A stretch of 64,000 bases of DNA from positions 7,350,320-7,414,319 of the forward strand of contig CM037843.1 in assembly GCA_021234535.1 (NCBI GenBank). The letters run 5' to 3'. The position numbers and the translations under genes were made by a program. Under the pieces are notes generated by a model. It saw only the letters and a list, made by a program, of their open reading frames with translations, searched no databases and was not told where the DNA came from. The stretch comes from Stichopus chloronotus. Its lineage: Eukaryota; Echinodermata; Holothuroidea; Aspidochirotida; Stichopodidae. Positions within the stretch are counted from its first letter, which is position 1. Each line of letters opens with the position of its first letter. Positions 36,001-46,949 of the stretch are shown in pieces.

Positions 36001-38912
36001 TCTGTCAGTTTAACAAAATTTCACAACATTGCAAAGGCCTCAGGCCTAGAAAGTGAATTCTATGACTTTGCCAGGCTGCAGAAACCATGTGAGATGTCTC
36101 TCATTTGGTTTTGCGCAGAACGTTGCCAGAGAGAGAAACCACTGGTGCTTAGAGTTTTCAAACTTTTCAACAGGATTGTCATAGTAAAACAGAGTTTCTA
36201 CATGACTATATTCTTGTAGCCTTCATTTTTGCAGTTTAAAGGTGATTGATTGTCTTAACTCAAGTGATGTCTTTCGGCAAACGACACCAGTTTACGATAC
36301 ACTCTTTGCACACACACATTCACAGAGAACAATGCTATTATGACACTCAAGCCGTATGATTGCACACATGCTCCGATGTTTCGTTGCTACATGTCAGAGA
36401 CCATGAACCAGTGAAGTCCAAAGAGAGTCATCAAGCAATGGCTGACGTCACATGAAGTATTATTACGACAAACGATCACCTTTAAAGGTCACACTTCTTT
36501 CTGAATCCATTCTTTTTGACATACTGTAGACTGAAGGAAAAATTAACCTGCTAGAAATAAAAAAGACACGTATTTCTCATTTACAGGATGACTGAAACGA
36601 TGTAATAAATTTACATCAACTGTAAAAAATTTGTATTTCCACAAAGCTGTGAGACTACCTGTATGACCATCAACTTGTTTTGTTGTTACTTTGTCCTCTG
36701 TACTAACTGTCTGAAGTGCATCTTCATGAACAGTTGAAGGAGAAGCAGTGACAACCTTGGCAGCTGCAGACACAGTTCCATTTGCATTTGAAGTCTCGGG
36801 TCCTTCCTTGCTGTGACTCCGCAAATCTCTCAAAGCTTCCACTGCCACCGTTATCTCGTAATCTTTCAAAATGAAGAAAGGATGCTGTCATCAAAAAGTT
36901 TGGAAAAATTAATCGAAGCATAGGACAGTATACAATATGCAAAGGAATACTGTACACCTTGATTAACTGAGTTTATGGCCAAGGCTGGATGCTATGATTT
37001 TGTCCTTCAAGGACAACCTCCTGATGACCGTGCATGATAAAACATGCACAACATATGTCCCCAGAAACCACTGCCTTCAAGCCGATCTGATTTACGTGGT
37101 TTACATTTATATGGTGTATGGAAACTGCAAATACAAAAGAAAAGACACTAGCACAGTAATGAAAACAACAAATAAACTGTCAAGAACATAAAAGATGCAC
37201 AATTACAATGAAGAAACAGTGGTGCAATTACAAAAATTTTTTACATAAAAACGGTTTTGTATGCAAAACAATAACACTACGGACATGGTTGCACTAATAT
37301 GCTACACTGACCTATAGTATATGCAAACAAATTGCACATCACAATGTACAATAAAGGCTGTTTAAATAGTTGTGAATATTCAAGGAAACTGTAGTTCTAT
37401 GTTGAATTTCCTCATCTTGAGCAACCATTTTTCTTTGTCTTTTTATACTGTATTACAGTACATATTTGACAATTTTTCTACAAATGTCACCACAGGTGCA
37501 TCAAAAAGTGGTACTTTACAGTATGACTCAAATATCACACCACTTTCCAATTTTTTGCACTTGTACTTGCTACATTACTTAAAACCATCTATAAACACAA
37601 CAATTGCTATAGGAATGCTATCTGCCTAACATGAGGTTGGTCACCAAATCTGGATTTTCATTTCTGATGACCAACATTTTTAAACTTTATTCAGAAATCT
37701 TTAGAATATTTTGTACAGGACACACAGTGGTTTAGATGTGTATTATTCATGTGGCAAAGCCAAAACTACAGCACAGTTAATCATCAAAATAATCTAAGCA
37801 TGACAACTCAATTCAGGAATCTACGACTCAGTCATAGATAACTGTATATTGCATTCTTAACTGCATAGCTAATCCTGCCTTTCATAGTACATTAAAAAAA
37901 TATTCCAGACCATCCCAAACTACATGTCACAAATGTAGAATATTCAATAACAACCATACAAGCCTTTCTCTCATATTCCATCCCATCTACAAACACCTTG
38001 AAATACTACCCCATTTTACAGTAAAATAACATTTAGACCTAGTCCTAACAGTTTCCATAACGTGCAAAAATCATGTCTTGAGAAGACCTTTTCCACATGA
38101 TAGAACATGATGTGATGACCAGATTCACCATAAAGGTTAGGGTGTGTCCTCTCAAGAAGGGATAGACATGGATGATATCATGTGGGGATTGGTTGACATT
38201 CAAGACAGCCTAATGAATAATACATAGAGACAGCATGATGCTTCAGAAGTTACACAATAGTTTTGTTGTCCCTTGTTTCTGTGTACGTTCTACGGTATAG
38301 TCTCTATCGGCCCATTGAAAAATTTTGAGGGTTTCAAACAATCTGTATCTATTCACGAAGACTGGGAGCAGATTGAAAGTTGTTGAAATGTAGTTTCATA
38401 TTATTATGAACTTTCGAAGAATATTTTGAATATTAGCTGGACTATTCCTTCAAATAGTCTATACAAAATACAAGCATCAATTCACAACTGAAATATATGT
38501 GATTAAAAAGTTGCCAACTAGCTTTTCACTTGAAAACCAATTTAACAGCAAAGTGATTCAAAACAATTTTGGAAATATTTGTACAAAATCCTGCTCAAAA
38601 TGAGAAATGATGATTCCAATATCTGTGTGTGTGAGAAATGATTTGACTTCAACATGAAGATGATGAAACTGCTACCAATTTTAATACCTCTATTTGAAAC
38701 TGACCAGGGAGCAATCACAACTAACATACTGTATGGATGTGTAGGGCTTTCGATGTTCTACTGTGAGTGTGACAATTACATTCAAAGGCTCCATATAGTT
38801 CCAAATGAACAATTTTCAGCACACTCTTTTGAACACCTGTACCAAACCCAATTTCTGTTCAGAAAAGAAGTAATGTCAACCTCGTTGCAATGTTACCTTC
38901 TCCGGGTTCCAT
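28064..38912 (-). CDS. C2H2 / FAR1-like / degenerate MULE transposase / SWIM zinc finger protein (gene span, 5 coding exons)
   Basis: Coding exons 38912-38897, 36862-36659, 34591-34517, 32072-31679 and 30053-28064 join in phase (1, 1, 1, 2) to 2679 nt, an 892-residue protein. Order: N-terminal Ser/Thr/Lys-rich region (1-180); C2H2 finger 1 (C187, C190, H203, H208); C2H2 finger 2 (C223, C226, H240, H245); FAR1/FLYWCH-like Cys/His region (about 257-346); MULE-type RNase H-like region (about 461-571, with the CSWHVDEDW motif); SWIM finger (C764, C766, C776, H778); C-terminal coiled coil (824-871). This resembles the ZSWIM1/ZSWIM3 type of domesticated Mutator-like transposase fused to C2H2 fingers, so a nuclear DNA-binding role is inferred. 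The second catalytic Asp position reads VTNLSSN, suggesting loss of transposase activity. A minus-strand AATAAA lies at 27721-27716. Confidence 0.85.
30180..30960 (+). repeat. Composite nuclear-receptor-site repeat in intron 4 of the SWIM gene
   Basis: Left end CCAGAATGCACAAATGCATC at 30182 with GTGGTTTCAATGAT, about four units, CA-rich tract near 30900, right end GTCATCAAAATC near 30941. Confidence 0.78.
31679..32072 (-). CDS. Exon 4: C2H2 finger 1 and first half of finger 2
   Basis: Acceptor of T(11)AG before 32072, donor TTTCTG|GTAGGT after 31679; 394 nt, phase 1 in, phase 2 out. It encodes a linker, a classical finger FACTTCSTETTTRQALWKHK with H203 and H208, and the CDEC half of a second finger. 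The intron splits finger 2 between its Cys and His pairs. Confidence 0.82.
34000..34510 (+). repeat. Second copy of the dimeric-unit repeat family
   Basis: Contains both subunits and the same right end (GATTCCTTCAGCCTTTGGCC) after a short CA-rich tract near 34450. It ends right at exon 3 of the SWIM gene. Confidence 0.6.
34517..34591 (-). CDS. Exon 3: basic linker of the SWIM protein
   Basis: A 75-nt exon with acceptor TTCTGTTTAG before 34591 and donor CAGAAG|GTCAGT after 34517, phase 1 in and out. It encodes a Lys-rich linker (SEKKGKKHKTIAKKS), which could act as a nuclear localisation signal. Phase symmetry means it could be skipped without a frameshift. Confidence 0.7.
34895..35880 (+). 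repeat. Divergent composite nuclear-receptor-site repeat in intron 2 of the SWIM gene
   Basis: Left end ACATTGTGGTTTTGGTGATG near 34903. Several decayed units include CCGACCTTTGACCTCCATCA near 35250. A CA-containing tract near 35840 marks the right side. Confidence 0.5.
36659..36862 (-). CDS. Exon 2: N-terminal region of the SWIM protein
   Basis: Acceptor CCTTTCTTCATTTTGAAAG before 36862 and donor CATACAG|GTAGTC after 36659; 204 nt, phase 1 in and out. It encodes a short helix-like segment (ITVAVEALRDLRS) followed by Ser/Thr/Ala-rich, probably disordered sequence. No known domain recognised. Confidence 0.72.
38050..38205 (-). repeat. Interspersed repeat R2, copy 2 (inverted)
   Basis: The reverse complement contains AATCCCCACATGATATCATC, CCTAACCTTTATGGTGAATC and a segment ending GTGGAAAAGGTCTTCTC, matching the 49.1-kb copy over about 150 bp. 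Lies in intron 1 of the SWIM gene. Confidence 0.65.
38897..38912 (-). CDS. Exon 1 coding part: 16-nt start exon (MEPGE)
   Basis: ATG at 38912-38910 followed by four codons and one base, then the donor GAGAAG|GTAACA. The phase 1 exit joins exon 2 to give MEPGEDYEITVAVEALRDL, a plausible acidic start. An AG (ATTATTACAG) a few bases upstream of the ATG could be the acceptor of a 5' UTR exon. The exon is tiny but restores a continuous 892-codon frame. Confidence 0.6.
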
Positions 38913-41900
38913 TTACTCTGTAATAATGTTGACGTTGACTGCAAAGGTCCTGCAATGAAAAAGTTGGATATGATTAAACATATACCTTTACATAGTCATA
39001 CATTTTAAACTTGCTGCGATCTTAACCTGTGCCATCTTAATAAAATCCAGAAGTGGATGTTTTACCAGACCCATATCCAGGGGTGTTCAGGGGGCTATGA
39101 CGAACCCCCTTCCACAAGATCTGTTTACCCACAATCATCACTTTAACCACAAAAAGATTAGCGCACCCCATTGCCTGTTTGCAACACACCCTCTCAAGGA
39201 AGTCATAGATTATGTGAAAAAGAATGAATAAAGGATTTCCATGTGACTTTGTTTCAAGTTATAATCAAGTTAGACTGAGATGGTTGATCGAACACTGTAG
39301 AAAAAAAAAGGCAAAATGATTGGTGCCATTATTTTTAAAGGTTGTGTTTGACATCATATGTGGTATGGTCTTTCATTTTTCATAATTTACACACATTTCT
39401 TGTTTTCTCTTCCTTTTCTACTGTATGTCAACATTTTAGCTTGTACACTTAAACTGTTTAGCATTGATCAGTTATGTCAAGGGGAAAACTAGTCGTTAAA
39501 CAGGACTGTATACAGTAGGTACTGTGTTTGATTTTGATATCTACTCCATGCTATAATCCTTACCCGAACTACACACAAAAACTGAAGCATTAGCTGATCT
39601 GTCACTTGACCGTTATTCCTCAAAGCTCAAAGTTTACAATACTTTCCATATGAGATCTCTATCACAGTGCCTATCCAACAACTTGTTGATAAGGAAGTTG
39701 GGGTCTATAGTGCCATGGGAACTTGTTTGCTTAAGGGATTAAAGTGATTACGTGCAAAGGCAAAAAGAAAAACATTGAAATTTCATCTCCAAAAGTTTGG
39801 TAAGGCTTTAAATTACACCATTCAGACAATCTGGGAAAATAAATAGGTTTCCGTGGGTTAATTTTGCCATATGATTTCAAATTCTTCTAACATAACAACA
39901 GAAAGTGTAGAATACGATAATGTAGTGGTTGACAGTTTTCATTCAAATCAACGGTGTGCTTCTTTGAGCAAGCCAATTGGAAGTATACTAGTACTGAATA
40001 TTCAGTTAACAACTCAGGATCACTGACGCGGCAAGCATGGTTGTGTTCAGTTCGTATGTTATTTGTAGATACAGTGTTTCCTTTCACCAAATACTGCAAT
40101 TCCCGATACCTACCAAGGAGCAAGGACTTGAGTTCTCACTAGTGCATCAAAAACATACTCCTGTACTGTTGCATATTCATTACCTGTATGTAGGTGGTTA
40201 TAGCGAGAACCATTAATTTTCAAATATGATTTCTATTTTTTACTGCTTTTATGCTAATCCGTTGCTTTTCGAAGTAGTTAATGTCATTTTCCTTCATTGA
40301 AAGACATAGTCCGTTCATGTACAACCTCGTGTGTACATTTAAAAATGAAGAAAAAGTTAAGATCAAACATACTCTTATCTTTTTGGTTTTTTAGTACACA
40401 CGCAATCACTTTAAACAAGGGAAAGCAAGTCTGGGAAGATACAGACAGAGCATAGCTAATGGGCTCACTAACGACACCCAGGGCCACTGCAGTATCTCGT
40501 CCCCTCCCCTCCCCCCCCCCCTTTCTTTGATGAGCAACAATTTTTTATCAACATTTTTTTTGGTCTTATATCCGAAGCGTCTGATGAGTCGCTGGAAATG
40601 GGAAAGAATGCATCAGCCCTGCCCCAGTTGAATTGGCACCATCAGACTAACAAGTGCCCTTGCTAATTGGTACCTTCTATGTATGTGCCCCCTATTTCTC
40701 AAAATTCTGGATCCCCAAGTTGCATCACTTACACGAACTTCACCAAAAGATCATGATTTTCCCACCACCTAGGCGTAATTGAGCATTTGTGTAGCAGTTT
40801 TGTTGGCCTAACTTATGTTACAAAATTACAAGAATACATTTCTTTCTACGAGTCCTATTTTGCAACAAAATACCAAACAAACAGCACAAAACTGCTAATG
40901 CTATGCAAATTTGAACACAAAATTATCCCTTGGATTAGACCTAATGCACGCTTAGTAACAAACTAACATTAGCTGCTTCAGATTGTTAATGTAGCCCGAA
41001 AACCCAGTTGATAGATGATACTATAGTATGATAGCCTGGCCCTAAGCAGTAGCTTAGGTCTACTGTTGTACAACTGTATTATACAAGTCTTAAGTCACTG
41101 GCCTAACGTTAGGCTATGGCTAATTGTAATATTGAGCTTCTGTGATCGACATTCAGACATCAAACGATTACATGATGTTTCTTCCTAGGTCTCATCTTGC
41201 CAGTGATGTGCTATTTAGTCACTGACAAGCCTTAAACTTACGTTAAAATCGAATACAATGACCGCAATTCATTTCAAAGACTGTCAGACTGCAACTGGCA
41301 CTACTAATCAAGGAGGAGGGATGACCACTCTAAGTTTCTTCCTCTTCCAGCTTCAAAATCTAGGAGACCATTAGTTCGCACCTTTTTTTTCTCAATTCTG
41401 GGAATTTTAATTACAATATCTGCGACTTCAGTCTATCTTTTCTGCCACTTGTATATCTGTGACCTTAATTTTCACTCTTGTGGCTTTATTGTGTATGTTT
41501 TTGTTTTTGTGAAATTACTCATCGTTTCTGCGACATTTGTTTACGTTTTTGAGTCTGTTTGGTTTGCACCGGGGAAGCTTCGGTGCTTGAGATTCTTACA
41601 GAAGCATTAAAGGGGGCACACAAAGCAAGCAATCTTTAAGATTTTAAAAATAGGGTAAATGGCAAAATTCGAGAAACTGTCACTTTGACTAATTTAAACA
41701 TCTCGTCGCAATGGCTGGATTCAAGAAATTTTCAAAATTAATGATGGAGATACCCCCCCCCCCCCACTCCCATTCAACTCAACTTAGTTCAATTCAGTAG
41801 TTTAGTTTACTTTAGTACAGCAGCACAGCACAGTACAGTGTAAAAAAAAAAAGATCAGGAGGGACTGATAGATCGAGGCACCAACTCTAAATCACTTTAA

Positions 41901-41917
41901 AACAGGACTAAACCCAA
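38913..41917. other. Non-coding region upstream of the SWIM gene
   Basis: No exon recognised. It should contain the SWIM gene promoter and any 5' UTR exon. Simple C-runs at about 40510 and 41753. Confidence 0.4.
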
Positions 41918-42570
41918 GTAGCATTCCCATATGGGTACCATGTGGGACCCAGATCCACTACAATATGGGACCCATATGGGACCTCCCATATGGGCCCCAG
42001 CAGGTTTTGCACCCAAGACCCATGTGGGCCCCATATGGGTTATCCCATATTAACCAAATGGGATCAATCTGGGGCCCGTTAGGGTCCCATCTGGGCTAGC
42101 AATATATGGGTAGAATATGGGTTACATTAGGGCTGTCCTTTATGTAAGATACATGGGCTCCGTATGGGGCCCATGTGGGTAAGTAGTTGCTGGGTTCAAT
42201 ATGGGAAACCCCATATGGGCGATATATGGGTTTTATCTGGGTTAGCTATCCATTCATATGGGCTACATATGGGGCCCATAGGGGCACTGATAATCCCATA
42301 TGGGCAATGCATGGGTTTTATCTGGGCTGATAATACATGGGCTAAATATGGCCCATATGTGTTGCACATGGTGCCCATGTGGGTACGACTTGTGGGCTCA
42401 GTATGGGAAATCCCATATGGGCAACAAAATGGATTCTATCTAGGTTCCCAATATGTGGGTAAAATGTGGGCTGAAGATGGCACAATCCATATGGGGGACA
42501 TATGGGCTCCGTATTGCGGTGCTGTTTTAGGTACGAAGTATGTGGGCCAAATTGGTCTATCCCATACATG
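41918..42570 (+). repeat. Left arm of the foldback element (CATATGGG array)
   Basis: Roughly 20 degenerate CCCATATGGG/CCATGTGGG words at irregular spacing of about 15-40 bp; frames through it are composition artefacts. Confidence 0.85.
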
Positions 42571-43418
42571 CATGAATTTCATGCTTTTTACTGGGGCATT
42601 ATTCTGAATGCTACCAATTTTTGGGATCAATTAAGTGTAAAATCAGTTTCACCATGCACCTAGGGATTCAGCAATAAACAGAACAGACACTCTGAAAATT
42701 AACATGTTAAGAATAACCTCACTGGAAGACATTTAAATCAAGGTTGCAAAAATGCTTTATTGTTGTTAATTTATTCCAACCAAAGAAAAAAGTGCGATAG
42801 AAATTTATGAAATTGACCCATTCTAGAATACTAGCGCAGCAGTGATTCTACTCATCCATTACATGTGTTTCCATGGCAACCATTCTCCCATGGGTATACA
42901 GTACAAGTTGTAGCCCTACTAGCAAAGTGCATGACTACAATATCTCATCTTTACCCCTATAGGATGAGATAATAACCAAAAATGCTCAGTGCATGCATGC
43001 ATCTGTCTATTGCTGCTCAGTAGTAACAGAATTTGGGTAAAAACAAACGAATGTGTGACTAACAACTGAACGTTTCTTCAAATGAGTGCATGTCAACCCA
43101 TGGCATCCTCAAGAAACCGCGTACCATACAAATTCAATCTTCAATTTTAGGATGATATAACTCTCAATCATCTGCTAAGACGTACCTTTCCCTGCATATT
43201 ATCAGGTTTTCCAAAAATAAATAGATAAATAAAAATATAAATAAATAAAAAAAATCATCTACTTCTGTTGGAAGTTCCCACAAAAATGGTTAGGTATAGA
43301 ACGAAGACGGACATTATTACATGAATTATTACAGGCACTATAAACGGCAAGTGTTGAAGGCAGAACTTTTTGCCTTAACGCTTAGGATGCCCCTTCCCTA
43401 TTCGGCTTCATTTGTTAA

Positions 43419-43972
43419 AAGGGTGGTCTAGCCACAAATTTAGCTTGACTATGTTGAAGAGTAAGTTTATCCAACCATTCTGGTGAAACTTCGATTCAGT
43501 TCCAATGAGTGGTTCTCAAGATATTACCAGTTGAAGGTACCCACTTTTCTACCAACTGTGAACTTGAGGCAAGCAGGAGTGACATCATCTCCTCACATGC
43601 CTGAATAGTCTTTTGTTTTCTTTATTATTGAATTTATTATTTTGACCTTGAAATCAATAGGTGGTCAGCTTAGGTACTGGTTACGTGAAGGTCGCAAAAC
43701 TCTCATACCCCTCATACATTCGCATTATGATTACACTAGATATTGAAGTATTAAATTTGTGTAAAGTTTAAAGAAAAAACATAAAATGCTTCATCAATGG
43801 GGGGAGATGACATCACTCTTGTTTGCTCCTTCAAGTCAACTGTTGGTAACAAATATGGCACCTTCAACTGCTCATATCTCACACATGGGAATTGAATGGA
43901 AGATTCACTGTAATGGTCAGATTAACTTGCTCGACAACATATCAAAGCTATATTTGTGGCTAGACCATCCTT
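43419..43972. mobile_element. 554-bp MITE with long imperfect inverted arms, TTAA-flanked
   Basis: TTAA occurs at 43415-43418 and 43973-43976. Directly inside, AAGGGTGGTCTAGCCACAAA is matched by its reverse complement at the right end with one change. Inverted similarity then continues for about 190 bp per arm (for example CAGTTGAAGGTACC on the left and its counterpart on the right). TTAA duplications point to piggyBac-type mobilisation. No ORF. Confidence 0.72.
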
Positions 43973-44319
43973 TTAAGAGTGTGAGTAATGACAGTAAAGA
44001 CACTATGATTTATCTATTTCTACGATGTACACAGTTTTTCTTACATTAAAAGTAAACTTCCAGGTGTTCTTCATTTTTGATAATGCTCAGTTTTAACAGT
44101 AGTTAAACTCGTGTCCAACTGACGGAGGTAGTTTGCACAAAGACTCTGGTTGTTGTATTAGTCTATCCTCAAGGTAATAGATAATTCTGCATGTAGTTTT
44201 TGTTTTTAAACATAAAAATCAATTTGCAAAGTCTTAGTTTATAGTTCATTTTCATCCTTTCATTGTCTAGTTCATCTTGGAGGACCTGTTGCCAGTTTGA
44301 TCTTCTTTTTCGTCCTCCT

Positions 44320-44325
44320 TTTATT
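44320..44325 (-). terminator. Candidate poly(A) signal of the DUF4806 gene
   Basis: AATAAA on the minus strand directly downstream of the TAG stop; unusually close for a cleavage signal but perfect in sequence. Confidence 0.35.
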
Positions 44326-44336
44326 CCCCGTGCACT

Positions 44337-44413
44337 CTATAGGTATGAAACCACATACTTTTTTACTTCTTCTTGCGTTGCTTGTCCAGTCCTCGAATTC
44401 TGTCGTACTGCAC
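44337..44413 (-). CDS. DUF4806 terminal exon
   Basis: 77 nt after a CTTTCAG acceptor. The junction codon C+GT gives Arg; 24 further codons end at TAG. The final helix pattern (ATQEEVKKYVVSYL) fits the C-terminus of DUF4806. Confidence 0.7.
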
Positions 44414-45501
44414 CTGAAAGTGAAGTCATAGGAGTCAATTTAAAATTACACTGGAATTTTTTACTTGCATATACAAAAGTATACATCATCTCAGAATTAT
44501 TCTATAAGGAACATTTGTAATGAATCGCGTATTCGTATGTATGTCATTTCATGCAAAACCAACAAATTCCCTAAAAGATATTGGCTGGTCATCCTCTACA
44601 AACCAGGCTGAATTTAAGGAAGGAATTGTGGCAGGAATCACATTTCTTGAACAATCGACTGAGATCGAGGCAATTATAGTGACCAAATTTTAACAAACTG
44701 TTTCTCACTAACTACTTGTGTATTCCATCGTTTCTTGTTATTAGCACACCGATGTATGATGGAAACGGTTTTCAACCACCTCGGAGATTAGCCAACCCAA
44801 ACTTTCTCTAAAACCACTCACTTTCTGCTCCTTTGCTGAATAAAACTATTCTTCACTGCATAAATATCCATTTACGAGCCGTAGATGGTCACGTTTGCTA
44901 CTAATGTTTCCCTACAAATATGAAAGTTTCATTTTGGTCCGAAAAGTTTAATTTTGAAGGTTGCTTTAAGGCCCAAAACTCAAATGTTAGGGTAACAGAT
45001 ACTAAACTTGAAGCACATATGAAAGTAGGAACGAGGAGATGGAGGGGAAAAGAAATGATCCTGCCATTGAAATTGCGTTCATGCAGGTGTTAATGCGGCT
45101 AAATATTAACAATGCTCAACTATTCTCTAGTAAAGGATAAATTTGTGACGATCAACGGTATCATTAGAGCAGTGCATGACAACCAAATTTCTATCATAAT
45201 TAATCAAGCGGACATTTACACATCGGACTGATATCTTTGTGATAACACGGTTTAGAGAAAATAATTCTACAGATATATTAGTTGAAGTTACTTCTTACAA
45301 TTACCAAAATGCAAACTTTGTGTACTCAGGAATTCACTTACGAAGTATAGCTTTATTGAGCTTCAAAGCCTGGAACTCATTCTTGCCTTTAGCTCCAGTC
45401 CAGTTATACTGGCACGCAACTTCCAGTGTCAGGATGTGTGAAAGTATGACTTTCACAGTGGAGGGTACATCTGTAACCCCAAGAACACAGAGTTTCTGCA
45501 C
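44337..45501 (-). CDS. DUF4806-containing protein, C-terminal two exons (partial gene)
   Basis: Exon 45501-45342 (acceptor TATTGCACAG, donor CTTC|GTAAGT) and exon 44413-44337 (acceptor CTTTCAG, stop TAG) join in phase 1. The encoded sequence contains STVKVILSHILTLEVACQYN, then the W-x-G-x-K-x2-F-x2-L pattern and a terminal AVRQNSRTGQATQEEVKKYV helix, matching the end of the DUF4806 domain. The family is of unknown function and often occurs in multicopy, transposon-associated genes. No upstream exons were found. An AATAAA (44325-44320) follows the stop by about 12 nt. Both exons lie inside the foldback element at 41918-46726, so they may be element cargo or a relic. Confidence 0.72.
45342..45501 (-). 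CDS. DUF4806 exon (internal)
   Basis: 160 nt encoding 53 codons plus one base; acceptor TATTGCACAG and donor CTTC|GTAAGT on the minus strand. It holds the core helices of DUF4806 and the conserved Asn-Trp-x-Gly segment. It would be entered in phase 0, but the preceding exon was not located. Confidence 0.7.
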
Positions 45502-46189
45502 CTGTGCAATATAGAACGAAGTACTAAAGGTAAGTAAACATTTTTACTTTTTTTATCAGAAAAGGACAGCTTTCCAGAAACAACCAGAAACAAATTTCCA
45601 TTAAACATGACCATTGTGAAGAAGAACACAACATGTTTTCTAGAAATTTTTAACTACATGTAAATTACTGTTGTGTAACATACATTTACTAAACTAAAAG
45701 CCTAATTCATATCTTGATAAAGCCAGAAAACTGCCCATGAACATGGCTACTGTCTCAATGAAAGTGGCACATGGTTTTAACGTCCTGACATTTTTCACGT
45801 TTCAAAAATAGCAGGAAGGACGATTGTCACAATTATAAGTTAGGGGTTTGTATTTAGATGTACAACTGCGCAGTTTGAGGTATATTCAGAGGAATACAAC
45901 TGTGAGACAATTAAAGTGTGCACCTTTTTAAAGACTCAAACCAAAATTCAACCATCTAGAAAAAGATATGGTCACAGGGAGGAAAGTTGTGAGAGGGTTA
46001 TGGTAACCCCAGAAAACAAAAGTGGGTATGCTGTGAATTTTCATGTACAGGTTTCGTTTACAGAACGTTACAGTCTCATTAAACCTACAAAAGACACTTG
46101 GCTTTGTTATTGTTTCTTTCATGTCAGTGAAAAATAAAATCTTACTGAATTGAGGATAATATATGATAATACATGTTGGAATTAAGCCA

Positions 46190-46726
46190 CATTGAACCCA
46201 TACCTGATGTTTTCCCCATATAGTTGAGACAGTCCACAGAAAACCTATATGGGTTCACCCAGGTTAGTCTGATATGATACCCATATGGGTTAACCCATAT
46301 TGCACCCACATGGGGCAACCAATGTTTACCCCATATAAAGCCCATATGGGCTTCACCACATAATATCCATACGGGTATGCCCAGGTTATTCTAATATGAT
46401 ACCCATATGGGTTAACCCATATTGTACCCACATGAGGGTACCCCATGTTTACCCCATATAAAACCCACATGGGTGAGCCCATATACTCCCCATATGGGAC
46501 AGCCCAGTGCAATCCCACGTGACACCCACATGGGTCAGCCCATATTGTGCCCATATACACTGGTCCAGATGGTGCCCATGTGGGATCCATATGGGTCAGC
46601 CCATGTAATTATTCTTGTAGAGTTTCCCATATTCAGCCCATAAGGGTCCCATATGGGTATATGGGTATATGGGTATTCCCAGATGGCCCAGGTAAATCCC
46701 ACATGGGCCCCATATGGGAATGCTAC
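46190..46726 (-). repeat. Right arm of the foldback element (inverted CATATGGG array)
   Basis: Same words as the left arm, with local sub-repeats such as ACCCATATGGGTTAACCCAT near 46270 and 46402. Its outermost 30 bp is the inverted copy of the outermost left arm with few mismatches. Confidence 0.83.
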
Positions 46727-46949
46727 CAGGGAAGGACACGGGATATTTATGGGACTTTGGCCTCCTTTCCCGTAGCCATTCTCTCATCCAGAAGGAGGCG
46801 CACTCAAGAAGGAGAGGGGATGGCGGTCAAGGTGAATCAAGGCGTAAATTAAGTCCCTATCAAAAACCATGAAAACGAGCAAAAGAAAAACACTGAAAGT
46901 TAAACAAACATACAGACAGAAATAAGGTACAAAACTTCAAACCCCTTCA

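Larger units (their letters stand above)
41918..46726. mobile_element. Foldback-type element with CCCATATGGG-rich inverted arms
   Basis: The left arm (about 41918-42570) and right arm (about 46190-46726) consist of irregular repeats of CCCATATGGG-like palindromes. The outer ends are inverted copies of each other: TAGCATTCCCATATGGG at 41919 and its reverse complement ending at 46725. The 3.6-kb interior holds the DUF4806 exons and a nested TTAA-flanked MITE. A possible 5-bp target duplication (CCAAG / CCAGG) has one mismatch. No transposase seen. Confidence 0.65.

Noticed and set aside
40575..40605. CTGATGAGTC followed by GGAAA, resembling a hammerhead core
   Set aside because: No stem II can form between CTGATGA and GAAA and no cleavage triplet or stem I partner was found.
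43215..43256. AAATA-rich tract near the DUF4806 exons
   Set aside because: Simple sequence only; not a retroposed poly(A) tail with target duplications that I can recognise.
42164..46852. Open frames of 60-147 codons rich in Met-Gly-Pro-Trp across the CATATGGG arms, on both strands
   Set aside because: They arise from repetition of CCCATATGGG in several frames at once and match no protein family.
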